33,323 nucleotides of DNA from WHTB01 sp050699035 (GCA_050699035.1 JBOHDE010000012.1:1-33323), one strand, 5' to 3'; counted from the first letter of the stretch, positions 23,187-30,523 are shown. Numbers and translations are program-made. The notes: a model not told the origin generated them from the sequence alone.

Positions 23187-24518
23187 TCAGACCCGGGCCG
23201 GCACGGACAATGAGATCAGCCCAGGGTCGGTGGGAACACAGCAGCCGGCGGTCTCAGCCGGTTCGGCATCGGCCAGGCCCGACCCGCCGCACACGCCGGT
23301 CTCCGGCAGCTCCAGCTCGACCCGCTCGGCCGACAGCAGGTCACCGGCGATCGCCGCGGCGACACTGCGCACCTGCTCGTACCCGGTCAAGGCCAGGAAC
23401 GTCGGCGCGCGGCCGTAGCTCTTCATCCCGACGAGGAAGACACCCGGCTCCGGGTGCGCCAGCTCTTTGAACCCGTGCGGGTAGACCGTCCCGCACGAGT
23501 GCACGTTGGGGTCGACCAGCGGCGCCAGCCTGGTCGGCGCCTGCAGCGTCGCGTCGAGGTCGAGCCGGACCTCCGACAGCCACGACAGGTCGGGCCGGAA
23601 GCCAGTCAGCACGATCACCTCGTCGAGGGCGTCGACTCGGTCCCCGTCGGTCGAGACCAGGGCGACCCGACCGTCGGGGGCGGTCTCGACCGCGTCGGTA
23701 CGGAACCCGTACACGACGCGGACCCGGCCGCCCTCGACCGCCTGCCGCGCCCGGACGCCGAGTGCACCGCGGGCCGGCAGCTGGTCGGCGTCACCGCCGC
23801 CGAACGCCTGGCCGACCTCGCCGCGCCGCAGCACCCAGGTGACCTGCGCCGGCACCGCGCCAGCCGGCGGGCTGGTGAGAAGGACCAGGGCGGTCAGCGC
23901 CGAGTGCCCGCTGCCCACGATCGCGACCTGCTTGCCGGCGTAGCGGGCCAGGCTCGACGGGTCGGTCAGGTCGGGGCACTGATAGCTGATCCGGTCGGCC
24001 GCCGCTCGCTCGCCCAGCGCCGGCAGACCGTCGCCGCCCAGTGGGTTCGGTGCTCCCCACGTACCCGAGGCGTCGAGGACGGCCTGGGCGAGGACGCGGG
24101 ACTCGGCGCCGTCGCGGTCACGGACATGGACGGTCAGCGGCTCGCTGTCGCGGCCGGCGTCCACGATCCGGTCCCGGCCGCGCCGTGCGACACCCACGAC
24201 CTCGGCACCGAACCGCACCCGGTCACCGAGCACGGCAGCCAACGGCTCGAGGTAGTGCTGCACCCAGTCAAGCCCGGTCGGGTACGTCTCCGGGTCGGGT
24301 CGGCGCCAACCGGTCGGTTCGAGCAGCCGCGCTGCCGCCGGCGACACCAGCTCGGACCAGCGCGAGAACAACCGCACATGCCCCCACTCGCGCACGGCCG
24401 CACCGGCGCCGGCGCCCCGCTCCAGCACCAGGGGCTGCTCACCCCGCTCGATCAGCTCGGCGGCGGCGGCCAGCCCCGCCGGCCCGGCCCCGACCACGAC
24501 TACCGGCAGCACACCCAT
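23187..24518 (-). CDS. FAD/NAD(P)-dependent oxidoreductase of the ars operon (ArsO-like), Cys-rich tail
   Basis: About 443 residues. The N-terminal Rossmann motif PVVVVGAGPAGLAAAAELIE binds FAD; a second, VAIVGSGHSALTALVLL near residue 200, binds NAD(P)H. Together with the WGHVRLFSRW block this resembles flavin-containing monooxygenase-like proteins found in ars operons and annotated ArsO. Near the end, ETGVCGG and TAGCCVPTDPG place three Cys (about 411, 427, 428) in a flexible tail suited to binding As(III). ATG 24518 and GTG 24521 are both possible starts after AAGGGG. It lies directly upstream of arsC, so arsenic redox or detoxification is likely. The reaction is unknown. Confidence 0.85.
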   Translation of the reverse strand: MGVLPVVVVGAGPAGLAAAAELIERGEQPLVLERGAGAGAAVREWGHVRLFSRWSELVSPAAARLLEPTGWRRPDPETYPTGLDWVQHYLEPLAAVLGDRVRFGAEVVGVARRGRDRIVDAGRDSEPLTVHVRDRDGAESRVLAQAVLDASGTWGAPNPLGGDGLPALGERAAADRISYQCPDLTDPSSLARYAGKQVAIVGSGHSALTALVLLTSPPAGAVPAQVTWVLRRGEVGQAFGGGDADQLPARGALGVRARQAVEGGRVRVVYGFRTDAVETAPDGRVALVSTDGDRVDALDEVIVLTGFRPDLSWLSEVRLDLDATLQAPTRLAPLVDPNVHSCGTVYPHGFKELAHPEPGVFLVGMKSYGRAPTFLALTGYEQVRSVAAAIAGDLLSAERVELELPETGVCGGSGLADAEPAETAGCCVPTDPGLISLSVPARV

Positions 24519-24534
24519 CACTCAGGCCCCTTAC

Positions 24535-24550
24535 ATCGAAGTTTGTCGAT
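24535..24550. promoter_or_regulatory. ArsR-type operator dyad 1
   Basis: ATCGA-AGTTTG-TCGAT, a perfect 5-N6-5 dyad between the flavoprotein start and its predicted promoter. It has the same architecture as the dyad at 24597-24612. Confidence 0.6.
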
Positions 24551-24565
24551 CAGTTCGTTGGGAGC

Positions 24566-24594
24566 AATGTATCGACACACGTGGATGAATTCAA
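24566..24594 (-). promoter_or_regulatory. Promoter of flavoprotein-arsC operon
   Basis: Minus strand TTGAAT (24594-24589) and TACATT (24571-24566), spacing 17 bp; the best sigma-70-like match in the window. Dyad 1 lies 16 bases downstream of the -10, and an ATCGA half-site (24571-24575) touches the -10. Confidence 0.65.
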
Positions 24595-24596
24595 CC

Positions 24597-24612
24597 ATCG
24601 ATCCAGATCGAT
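24597..24612. promoter_or_regulatory. ArsR-type operator dyad 2 and leaderless arsR promoter
   Basis: ATCGA-TCCAGA-TCGAT, a perfect 5-N6-5 dyad like dyad 1. Its last base is the first of the -10 box TAGACT (24612-24617). The start expected about 7 bases later falls on ATG 24625, so the arsR-fusion mRNA is probably leaderless and self-repressed. Confidence 0.6.
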
Positions 24613-24624
24613 AGACTAGGCGTC

Positions 24625-25464
24625 ATGACGACCACTACTGACAGGCCACCGCTGCCGGTCGCCGAGGCCGAGACGTACGCCGCCTGGTTCGCCAGCCTCG
24701 CCGAGCCCAGCCGGGTCCGCCTCCTGCACGCCGTCGCCACCGCGGGCGCCACGGGAGTCACCGTCGGAGCGCTCACGACGACTCTTGGGATCAGCCAGTC
24801 CACCTGCTCGCACCACGTCCGCAAGCTCGCCGAGGTGGGTTTTGTCCGGCTGCACAAGGACGGCACCACCACCCTGGTCTCGGTCAACCAGGCCTGCTGC
24901 AGCGGCCTTCCGCACGCGGCAGACGCCGTGATGGGGCTGCTCGCGTCCCGCCCGTGCTGCCCCGACGACCTCCCGGCCGACGTTGACGTCCGCGCGCTGC
25001 GCGACACCGACTGGCCCGACGTACGACGGATCTACGCCGAAGGCATCGCCACCGGGATAGCGACCTTCGAGACGTCGGTGCCGAGCCGCAGCACGCTCGA
25101 TGCCCGGTGGCTCGACGGCCACCGCTGGGTCGCCGAGGTCGACGGCGCCGTCGTCGGCTGGGCGGCGGCCACGCCGGCCTCGACGCGTGACTGCTACGCG
25201 GGTGTCGCCGAGACCTCGGTGTACGTCGACGAGGCGTACCGCGGTCGGGGCGTCGGTCGGGCGCTGATCCACCGGCAGGTCACCCAGGCCGACGAGTCCC
25301 GGCTCTGGACCCTGCAGACCTCGATCTTCCCGGACAACCGGGCCAGCATCGCGCTGCACCACGCCGCCGGCTTCCGTACGGTCGGCCTGCGCGAACGGAT
25401 CGCCCAGCGCGACGGCAGCTGGCACGACACCGTCTTCCTGGAACGTCGTCGCGGTCCGTCCTGA
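24625..25464 (+). CDS. ArsR repressor fused to a GNAT (ArsN/phosphinothricin-type) acetyltransferase
   Basis: A 279-residue fusion. Residues 15-115 are an ArsR winged helix (ASLAEPSRVRLLHAVATAG, ISQSTCSHHVRKLAEVGFVR) with two Cys pairs, C91-C92 and C111-C112, in the region where several ArsR proteins bind As(III). Residues 120-279 are a GNAT domain of the phosphinothricin-acetyltransferase subgroup: RIYAEGIATGIATFET, and the acetyl-CoA loop VYVDEAYRGRGVGRALI. ArsN1 enzymes of that subgroup acetylate the natural arsenical arsinothricin and confer resistance. I infer a one-protein sensor plus detoxifying enzyme. It is divergent from the flavoprotein-arsC operon. Fusion is seen in one uninterrupted frame with no sign of a frame error. 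Confidence 0.9.
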   Translation: MTTTTDRPPLPVAEAETYAAWFASLAEPSRVRLLHAVATAGATGVTVGALTTTLGISQSTCSHHVRKLAEVGFVRLHKDGTTTLVSVNQACCSGLPHAADAVMGLLASRPCCPDDLPADVDVRALRDTDWPDVRRIYAEGIATGIATFETSVPSRSTLDARWLDGHRWVAEVDGAVVGWAAATPASTRDCYAGVAETSVYVDEAYRGRGVGRALIHRQVTQADESRLWTLQTSIFPDNRASIALHHAAGFRTVGLRERIAQRDGSWHDTVFLERRRGPS

Positions 25465-25551
25465 GCGAGACCTGACACTCGGCGAGTACGGCCCCGGCCG
25501 CCCGATAGTGTCGGGCCACCGAGATCATTCGCGCCGACCCGATGGAATCTC

Positions 25552-27012
25552 ATGTCCGCGGAACTCATCACTGCCTACGTCGGAATCGCGACGGCGCTGG
25601 GATCGGCGGTCTGGGCCGTCACCCGGCTGATCGCCGACCGCCGGCAGCAACGCGAGCAGGAGGCGAAGCTCGCAGGCGAACAGCTGCAGCAACGTCAGGC
25701 CGAGGAGCGCCGGGCACGACAGGACCGGGCCGCCGTCTTGGTGCAGCAGCTCGGCCAGACCACGGATCCGCGCGCGCGACGCTGGACGATGGCGGCGTTG
25801 GCGATGTACCCGGACGACACCCTCGACCTGCTGCTGGCAGCCTTGAGCGACGCCGAGCCGGAGGACGCGGCAGCGATCAAGCTGGCCGTCAGCTCGATCG
25901 GGCCGTCGGCCGTACCCGCCGTCGTGCGGGCCCATCGCATCGCGGCCCAGATCCACCGGACCAGCCAGGCGACGCAGTCGGTCGGCGACGCGGACGACAC
26001 GGGCGGCGGGCGGCAGTCCGCGGACACCGACGGCGCGCGGCGGGTCATCGACAGCACCCGGGCGCTGGTCCTCGCCTTGCTGTTCCAGCTCGACGACGAG
26101 CAGCGCAGCCAGGTCGACCTGGCCGACGTCGACCTGAGCCGCGTGATCCTGAAGGGGGCCAAACTGTCGCTGACCCGGTTCCGGAAGGCGCGGCTCGACG
26201 GCGCGGTGCTGGTCTCCGCGTCGTTGCGTGGGGCTAGCTTCCGCGGGGCCTCGCTGGACGGCGCCGTGCTGAGCCGGTGCAACCTGAGGGACGCCGACCT
26301 GACCGGTGCATCCGGGACCATCCGCGCGGTTCACGCCGACTTCACCGAGAGCCGGCTCGACTACGCGCAGCTGATGCGCTCGACGCTGGACGGTGCGCAG
26401 CTGGCCGGCGCATCTCTGAAGCGGACCCGGCTGGACGACGCCTCCCTCCCAGGAGCGACGCTCACCTCGACGATCCTCGACAAGACCGGCCTTCGCCGGG
26501 CGAAGGCACGCCGCATCTCCGCGGCCAGGGTGCGGGCGAATGGCGCCGACCTGAGCCACGCCGTGGTGGATGGCGGCACCATGCGCGACGCCATCTTCGA
26601 GGACACCCGGCTGGTGCGGCTGTCGGCGCCGCGGCTCGACGCGACCGGCAGTACGTTCGTCAACTGCGCCGCCGAAGGCGCCCTCCTGGACCAAGCCACC
26701 TTGGCTCGCTGCTCGTTCACGGGTTGCCGCCTGTCCGGAGCCTCGTTGGCGAAGGCCAAGCTGAGCGGGGCCGTCTTCACGTCCTGCTCGTTCTTCTCGG
26801 CCAGCCTCGCCAGAGCCAACCTCCGGGACGCGCGGTTCCTGCAGTGCGAGTTCGGCAACGTCGACCTGACCGGGGTCAACCTCGACGGCGTCGTCTTCGA
26901 GGGCTGTACGTTCGCCGACGGCTCACAGCTGGTCATCGACAACGACTCCTGGCGTACGGCCACGCTCGATGCGTCAGCCAGCGAGGCCTTCGCCCGCGCG
27001 TCCGGCGAATAG
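25552..27012 (+). CDS. Membrane-anchored pentapeptide-repeat protein
   Basis: A 486-residue protein from ATG 25552. It begins with a hydrophobic segment (ITAYVGIATALGSAVWAVTR, about residues 6-25), then a Gln/Glu/Arg-rich probable coiled coil (28-62) and a helical region with HEAT-like appearance (70-185). From about residue 190 to 465 it consists of pentapeptide repeats of the A(D/N/S)LxX type (DLADVDLSRVILKGAKL, SLRGASFRGASLDGAVL, SLAKAKLSGAVFTSC), which form a right-handed quadrilateral beta-helix. Some repeats carry Cys at the variable position. The function is unknown; such helices can mimic DNA or act as scaffolds. A weak GATGGA precedes the start. Confidence 0.87.
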   Translation: MSAELITAYVGIATALGSAVWAVTRLIADRRQQREQEAKLAGEQLQQRQAEERRARQDRAAVLVQQLGQTTDPRARRWTMAALAMYPDDTLDLLLAALSDAEPEDAAAIKLAVSSIGPSAVPAVVRAHRIAAQIHRTSQATQSVGDADDTGGGRQSADTDGARRVIDSTRALVLALLFQLDDEQRSQVDLADVDLSRVILKGAKLSLTRFRKARLDGAVLVSASLRGASFRGASLDGAVLSRCNLRDADLTGASGTIRAVHADFTESRLDYAQLMRSTLDGAQLAGASLKRTRLDDASLPGATLTSTILDKTGLRRAKARRISAARVRANGADLSHAVVDGGTMRDAIFEDTRLVRLSAPRLDATGSTFVNCAAEGALLDQATLARCSFTGCRLSGASLAKAKLSGAVFTSCSFFSASLARANLRDARFLQCEFGNVDLTGVNLDGVVFEGCTFADGSQLVIDNDSWRTATLDASASEAFARASGE

Positions 27013-27017
27013 GGGCC

Positions 27018-27104
27018 CTTCCCCTCCTGAATGGCTCTTCCCGTCTCGAATGGCCCCCGCAAACCGGAAATGTCCGGCATCTGGGGGCCATTCACGAGGG
27101 GAAG
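27018..27104. terminator. Compound inverted repeat between convergent genes
   Basis: GAATGGCCCCC (27048-27058) pairs perfectly with GGGGGCCATTC (27083-27093), and the outer CTTCCCCTC (27018-27026) with GAGGGGAAG (27096-27104). The left side is itself an imperfect tandem repeat (CTTCCC...GAATGGC twice), offering two alternative left arms. The inner loop holds CCGGAAATGTCCGG. It lies between the pentapeptide gene and the MFS gene and can terminate both. Confidence 0.75.
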
Positions 27105-27110
27105 TGCGTG

Positions 27111-28322
27111 CTATCGCCGGGGCGCCGGGGTCGTGGGCGTGCCGGCCAGGGCGAGGGCGACGGCAGTGAGGCTGGCCAGGGCGAGGACGAGGAAGGCCGC
27201 CGGGTAGCCACCGAGCAGCCGAGCGAGCGCCGCGCCTCCCCACGGGGCGAGCGCCATCGCGACCGTGGCCGGCGCGGTCAGCAGCCCGGACAGCCGGCCG
27301 TAGTGCGTTGATCCCCACCGGTCGGTCACCGCGGTGGCCTGGAGCAGGGTGAAAATGCCGCGGACGACGCCGGCGGCGACCGCGGCGGCGACCAGGGCGG
27401 CGATCGACGTCACCACGCCGAGGACGGCGGTCGTGGCGGCGGTGCCGAGCACGATGGTCGCGGTGCGGGCCCGGACGCTGGTGTGCCGCGCGAGTGCGCC
27501 GTACGCCAGCCGCCCGGCCAGCTGCCCGACTCCGCCCAGTCCGAGCGCCACGGCGGCCGTTCGGGTGTCGATGCCGCGTTCGGCCATCAGCGGCACCAGG
27601 TGCATGATGACGGCCATCGCCGTGAACGCGGTGATGCCGAGGGCAACGGCCAGCAGGACGAACGGCCTGCTCCGGGCGATCTCCTGCGGCCGATCGTGCA
27701 CGCGAGCGGGCGACGGTCCGTCGGGCTTCGGCCACGGACCACGCAGTCCCCACCAGTGCCCGGGAACGGTGACGACGGCGACCACCACCGCGAGTACGAC
27801 GTACGTCCACCGCCAGTCCAGGTGCGCCGCGAGCGACGCCGTCAGCGGCGCGAACACGGTGCTGGCGAGACCGGCGGCCAACGTGAGTACGGTCAGGGCC
27901 CGCACCCGGTCTGCGCCGTGCCAGCGGGTCAGCGCAGCGAACGCCGGTGGGTAAAGCACGGCGGCCATCGCGGCTCCGCCGGCGACCCAGGCGGCGACGA
28001 ACCACGCCGGACTCGGGGCGGCCGCGACGGCCAGCAGTGCCAGCACGGCGAGCACGGACCCACAGGTCATCACCAGCCGCGGACCGTCCCGGTCGATCCA
28101 GCGGCCGACCAGCACCCCGACCCCCGCCGCGACGAGGAGGCCGGCCGAGAACGCCGCGGTCACGACGCCGGTCGACCAGCCGGTGGCCGCGATGATGTCG
28201 CCCGACAGCACCGGGAAGGCGTAGTAGAGCACGCCCCAGCTGGTGATCTCGGTGACGCACAGGGTGACGAGTACGCGGCGCCGCTGGCCGCGGCTCTGCT
28301 GGTGGTTCGAGATGACCGTCAC
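27111..28322 (-). CDS. MFS transporter
   Basis: About 403 residues with 12 predicted membrane helices. TM1 is VLVTLCVTEITSWGVLYYAF. The loop 2-3 motif of the major facilitator superfamily is visible as GRWIDRDGPR, and a central cytoplasmic loop separates the halves. The chosen start, GTG 28322, leaves a 16-residue tail before TM1; an alternative, GTG 28397, would place it 24 bases after the Cys-Cys protein gene. Neither has a good ribosome binding site. Gene order suggests co-transcription with that small protein and hence control by the metal sensor at 28841. Export of a metal or metalloid species is possible, but the substrate is not readable. Confidence 0.87.
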   Translation of the reverse strand: MTVISNHQQSRGQRRRVLVTLCVTEITSWGVLYYAFPVLSGDIIAATGWSTGVVTAAFSAGLLVAAGVGVLVGRWIDRDGPRLVMTCGSVLAVLALLAVAAAPSPAWFVAAWVAGGAAMAAVLYPPAFAALTRWHGADRVRALTVLTLAAGLASTVFAPLTASLAAHLDWRWTYVVLAVVVAVVTVPGHWWGLRGPWPKPDGPSPARVHDRPQEIARSRPFVLLAVALGITAFTAMAVIMHLVPLMAERGIDTRTAAVALGLGGVGQLAGRLAYGALARHTSVRARTATIVLGTAATTAVLGVVTSIAALVAAAVAAGVVRGIFTLLQATAVTDRWGSTHYGRLSGLLTAPATVAMALAPWGGAALARLLGGYPAAFLVLALASLTAVALALAGTPTTPAPRR

Positions 28323-28421
28323 CGTACTGCGCGGCGCGAAGAAGGGGAGAACCCTGGGAAGAAATGAACCCAACGATCGCCTTTGGGTTCCGGTCACCGA
28401 ACACTCGCGCCGAGGTTGCGC

Positions 28422-28781
28422 TTATGTCTGGGTGCCGCCGCGGGCCGGCTCCGCCCGCTCCGCCAGTGCCGTGAGCACATCCGCGCGTGCGGCTGGCACT
28501 TCGATGTCGAGGCGAAGCCGACCGGCCTCGGACTGGCCGTCGTCGGGTGCCGAGACGGTGAACGTGAAGAACGAGCAGCACGCGGTCTCACGGTCGGTGA
28601 GATCCGTGACCTCGCCCGCCAGCCCTTCGGGCCCGCTCAGGAGCAAGCCCAACCGCGTCGGGCTGAGGCGTTCTACTTTCACTACGTGCTGGGCGAACAA
28701 GGCGTCGAACTCGGCCACCCGCAACGGCTGCTCGACGGTCGGCAGCGTGCAGGCATCAACGGCGACCCACGAGTCAGTCAT
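28422..28781 (-). CDS. Small protein with conserved Cys-Cys-Ser-Phe-Phe motif
   Basis: A 119-residue soluble protein. The strong SD GGAGGT lies five bases before the second of two consecutive ATG codons (28781), which I take as the start; ATG 28784 is too close. It contains Cys11 and the pair Cys68-Cys69 in DLTDRETACCSFFTFTVSAP. Similar ERACCPF/ETxCCSFF motifs occur in uncharacterised proteins near heavy-metal resistance genes, as I recall; the pair would suit thiophilic metal binding. It is divergent from a CmtR-like metal sensor, 59 bases away, and precedes an MFS gene. A metal chaperone or buffer is a guess. Confidence 0.75.
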   Translation of the reverse strand: MTDSWVAVDACTLPTVEQPLRVAEFDALFAQHVVKVERLSPTRLGLLLSGPEGLAGEVTDLTDRETACCSFFTFTVSAPDDGQSEAGRLRLDIEVPAARADVLTALAERAEPARGGTQT

Positions 28782-28803
28782 CATGTACCTCCGGGAGAGC
28801 GGC

Positions 28804-28834
28804 TTGACGCAGTCCGTACAGGCTGCACTAACAT
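28804..28834 (+). promoter_or_regulatory. Promoter of the CmtR-like operon (leaderless)
   Basis: TTGACG (28804-28809) and TAACAT (28829-28834), separated by an unusually long 19 bp. The expected transcription start coincides with ATG 28841, giving a leaderless mRNA. GCAG...CTGC half-sites in the spacer form an imperfect dyad. Confidence 0.5.
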
Positions 28835-28840
28835 AGTCAT

Positions 28841-29212
28841 ATGGCGATGATAGCAACAACGAGCGGTGCAGACGTCGACGAAGCGGCGGCGTTGACCGCG
28901 GCGGCCTGCCTGTTCCACGGGTTCAGCGACCCGTCGCGCCTAGCCATCCTGCGGCACCTCGCGCTCGGCGAGCATCGGGTGGTCGACCTGACCCAGCATC
29001 TGGGGCTGGCGCAGTCGACCGTGTCGAAGCACCTCGCCTGCCTGCGGGGCTGCGGGCTGGTCGAGTCGAGGCCGGAGGGCCGAGCATCGGTCTTCAGCCT
29101 GACGCACCCCGAGGCGTTGACCGGCCTGCTGGCCGCGGCCGAGACCTTGCTCGGCCTGACCGGGGACGCGGTGGCGCTGTGCCCGGTCTACGGCGTACGG
29201 GCCGACGCGTGA
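28841..29212 (+). CDS. ArsR/SmtB-family metal sensor, CmtR-like
   Basis: A 123-residue winged-helix repressor: HGFSDPSRLAILRHLALGEH, VVDLTQHLGLAQSTVSKHLA and a beta-wing with ESRPEGRASVFSL. Cys67 and Cys71 lie in the recognition helix (LACLRGCGL) and Cys114 near the C-terminus (ALCPVYG). This matches the Cys57/Cys61/Cys102 site of Mycobacterium tuberculosis CmtR, which senses Cd(II) and Pb(II). ATG 28841 appears leaderless. It overlaps the transporter gene in GTGA, so it probably represses its own operon and perhaps the divergent one. Confidence 0.9.
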   Translation: MAMIATTSGADVDEAAALTAAACLFHGFSDPSRLAILRHLALGEHRVVDLTQHLGLAQSTVSKHLACLRGCGLVESRPEGRASVFSLTHPEALTGLLAAAETLLGLTGDAVALCPVYGVRADA

Positions 29213-29865
29213 GCTCCCCGACGACGACGCACTGGTTGGTCGATCCCGAGCAGCGCCGCCGGCTGGGGCGTCGCGCGCAGATCCTCGCCGCCACGTCCGT
29301 GACGTACAACCTGGTCGAGGCGGTCGTCGCGATCACCGCCGGCACGATCGCCGGCTCGGTCGCGCTGGTCGGGTTCGGGCTCGACTCGGTCGTCGAGGTC
29401 TCGAGCGGCCTGATCATCTTGTGGCAGTTCCGGCACCACCTGCCGGAGTCCCGCGAGCGCCAGGCGGTGCGGTTGTTGGCGTTCTCGTTCTTCGCCCTCG
29501 CTGCGTACGTCGGTGTCGAGTCGGCGCGCGCCCTGGTCAACGGCACCCAGCCCGATGCGTCGCCGGTCGGCGTGGGGCTGGCCATCGTCTCGTTGAGCGT
29601 GATGCCGATCCTGTCGTGGGCGCAGCGTCGCACCGGCCGGGCGTTGGGATCGCACGCGGTCGAGGCCGACGGCATCCAGACGTTGCTCTGCAGCTACCTG
29701 TCCGCGATCTTGCTCGCCGGCCTGCTTCTCAACGCGATGCTGGGGTGGTGGTGGGCCGATCCACTTGCCGGCCTCGTCATCGCCGCAGTTGCCGTCCGCG
29801 AAGGTGTCGAGGCCTGGCGCGGTGACTCCTGCTGCCACGACTCGTCATCTCTCCACGAGGACTGA
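29209..29865 (+). CDS. Cation diffusion facilitator-like metal transporter
   Basis: A 218-residue membrane protein starting at GTG 29209 in the GTGA overlap with the sensor. It shows the CDF core: VTYNLVEAVVAITAGTIAGSVALVGFGLDS, then SSGLIILWQFRHHL, and the TM5 segment HAVEADGIQTLLCSYLS. It lacks the usual cytoplasmic C-terminal domain and ends GDSCCHDSS. The TM2 site reads GLDSVVE, without the His of the canonical HxxxD, while TM5 offers Glu-Ala-Asp and a Cys. A thiophilic divalent metal such as Cd(II) or Pb(II) would fit the CmtR-like sensor; export is inferred from the family. Confidence 0.87.
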   Translation: MSSPTTTHWLVDPEQRRRLGRRAQILAATSVTYNLVEAVVAITAGTIAGSVALVGFGLDSVVEVSSGLIILWQFRHHLPESRERQAVRLLAFSFFALAAYVGVESARALVNGTQPDASPVGVGLAIVSLSVMPILSWAQRRTGRALGSHAVEADGIQTLLCSYLSAILLAGLLLNAMLGWWWADPLAGLVIAAVAVREGVEAWRGDSCCHDSSSLHED

Positions 29866-29870
29866 TCCCG

Positions 29871-30491
29871 GTGGCGGTGATCGCACTCGCGCTGTACGCG
29901 ACGTACTTCCTGCTCGCCGTCGTGTTGCGCACAGTCATCCAGGTGCGCCGCACCGGCGACGCCGGGTTCCGCCTGCTGGCTGGCCGGCCGGGCTCGGAGC
30001 AGTGGTGGGCCGGCGTGCTGTTCGTCGCGGCCATCGTGACCGGTGTCGCGGCACCCATCGCGGGGATCGTCGGTCTGCCACCCATCGCCGTGCTCGACCA
30101 CCCCGCCGTCGCAGTCACCGGCGCCGTGCTGGCGGTCGGCGGGATCCTCGCCACTGTGGCCGCTCAGCTGGCGATGGGTGACTCCTGGCGGATCGGGGTC
30201 GGCGTGGCCGAGCGGACGACGCTGGTGACCGACGGGCCGTTCGGATCCGTCCGCAATCCGATCTTCACGGCCGTGGCCGTCACCGGGCTCGGCCTGACGC
30301 TGGCGGTGCCCAACGTGGTCGCGCTCGTCGGTCTCGCCTCCCTCGTGCTCGCGCTGCAAGTCCAGGTACGCGTCATCGAGGAGCCGCACCTCGTGCGTAC
30401 CCACGGCCAGGCGTACGTCGCGTACGCAGCCGCCACTGGGCGGTTCCTGCCCGGAGTCGGCACCCTCGCACCGGTCGCCGACCGTCGCTGA
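29871..30491 (+). CDS. Isoprenylcysteine-methyltransferase-like integral membrane protein
   Basis: A 206-residue membrane protein with about four to five helices, starting at GTG 29871 only five bases after the transporter. The C-terminal half carries the ICMT/PEMT-type signature: LVTDGPFGSVRNPIFTAVAV, a Glu pair in RVIEEPHLVRTHGQAYVAYA, and GRFLPG. In the family these residues bind S-adenosylmethionine at the membrane. Bacterial members rarely have known substrates. As third gene of a metal-sensor/metal-transporter operon it may methylate a lipid, a thiol or even a metal species; only the operon link is seen. Confidence 0.83.
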   Translation: MAVIALALYATYFLLAVVLRTVIQVRRTGDAGFRLLAGRPGSEQWWAGVLFVAAIVTGVAAPIAGIVGLPPIAVLDHPAVAVTGAVLAVGGILATVAAQLAMGDSWRIGVGVAERTTLVTDGPFGSVRNPIFTAVAVTGLGLTLAVPNVVALVGLASLVLALQVQVRVIEEPHLVRTHGQAYVAYAAATGRFLPGVGTLAPVADRR

Positions 30492-30511
30492 AGCCGACCC
30501 GACACTGTTGT

Positions 30512-30517
30512 TAGGGT
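30512..30517 (+). promoter_or_regulatory. -10 box of the peptidase-E-like gene (leaderless)
   Basis: TAGGGT lies so that the transcription start expected 7 bases downstream falls on GTG 30524. No SD sequence is present. The -35 (about 30488-30494) is weak. Confidence 0.45.
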
Positions 30518-30523
30518 CGCCGG

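Noticed and set aside
26974..28581. A 535-codon minus-strand frame overlapping the MFS gene
   Set aside because: It is a +1 shadow of the MFS gene, rich in Arg/His/Gly, without membrane helices.
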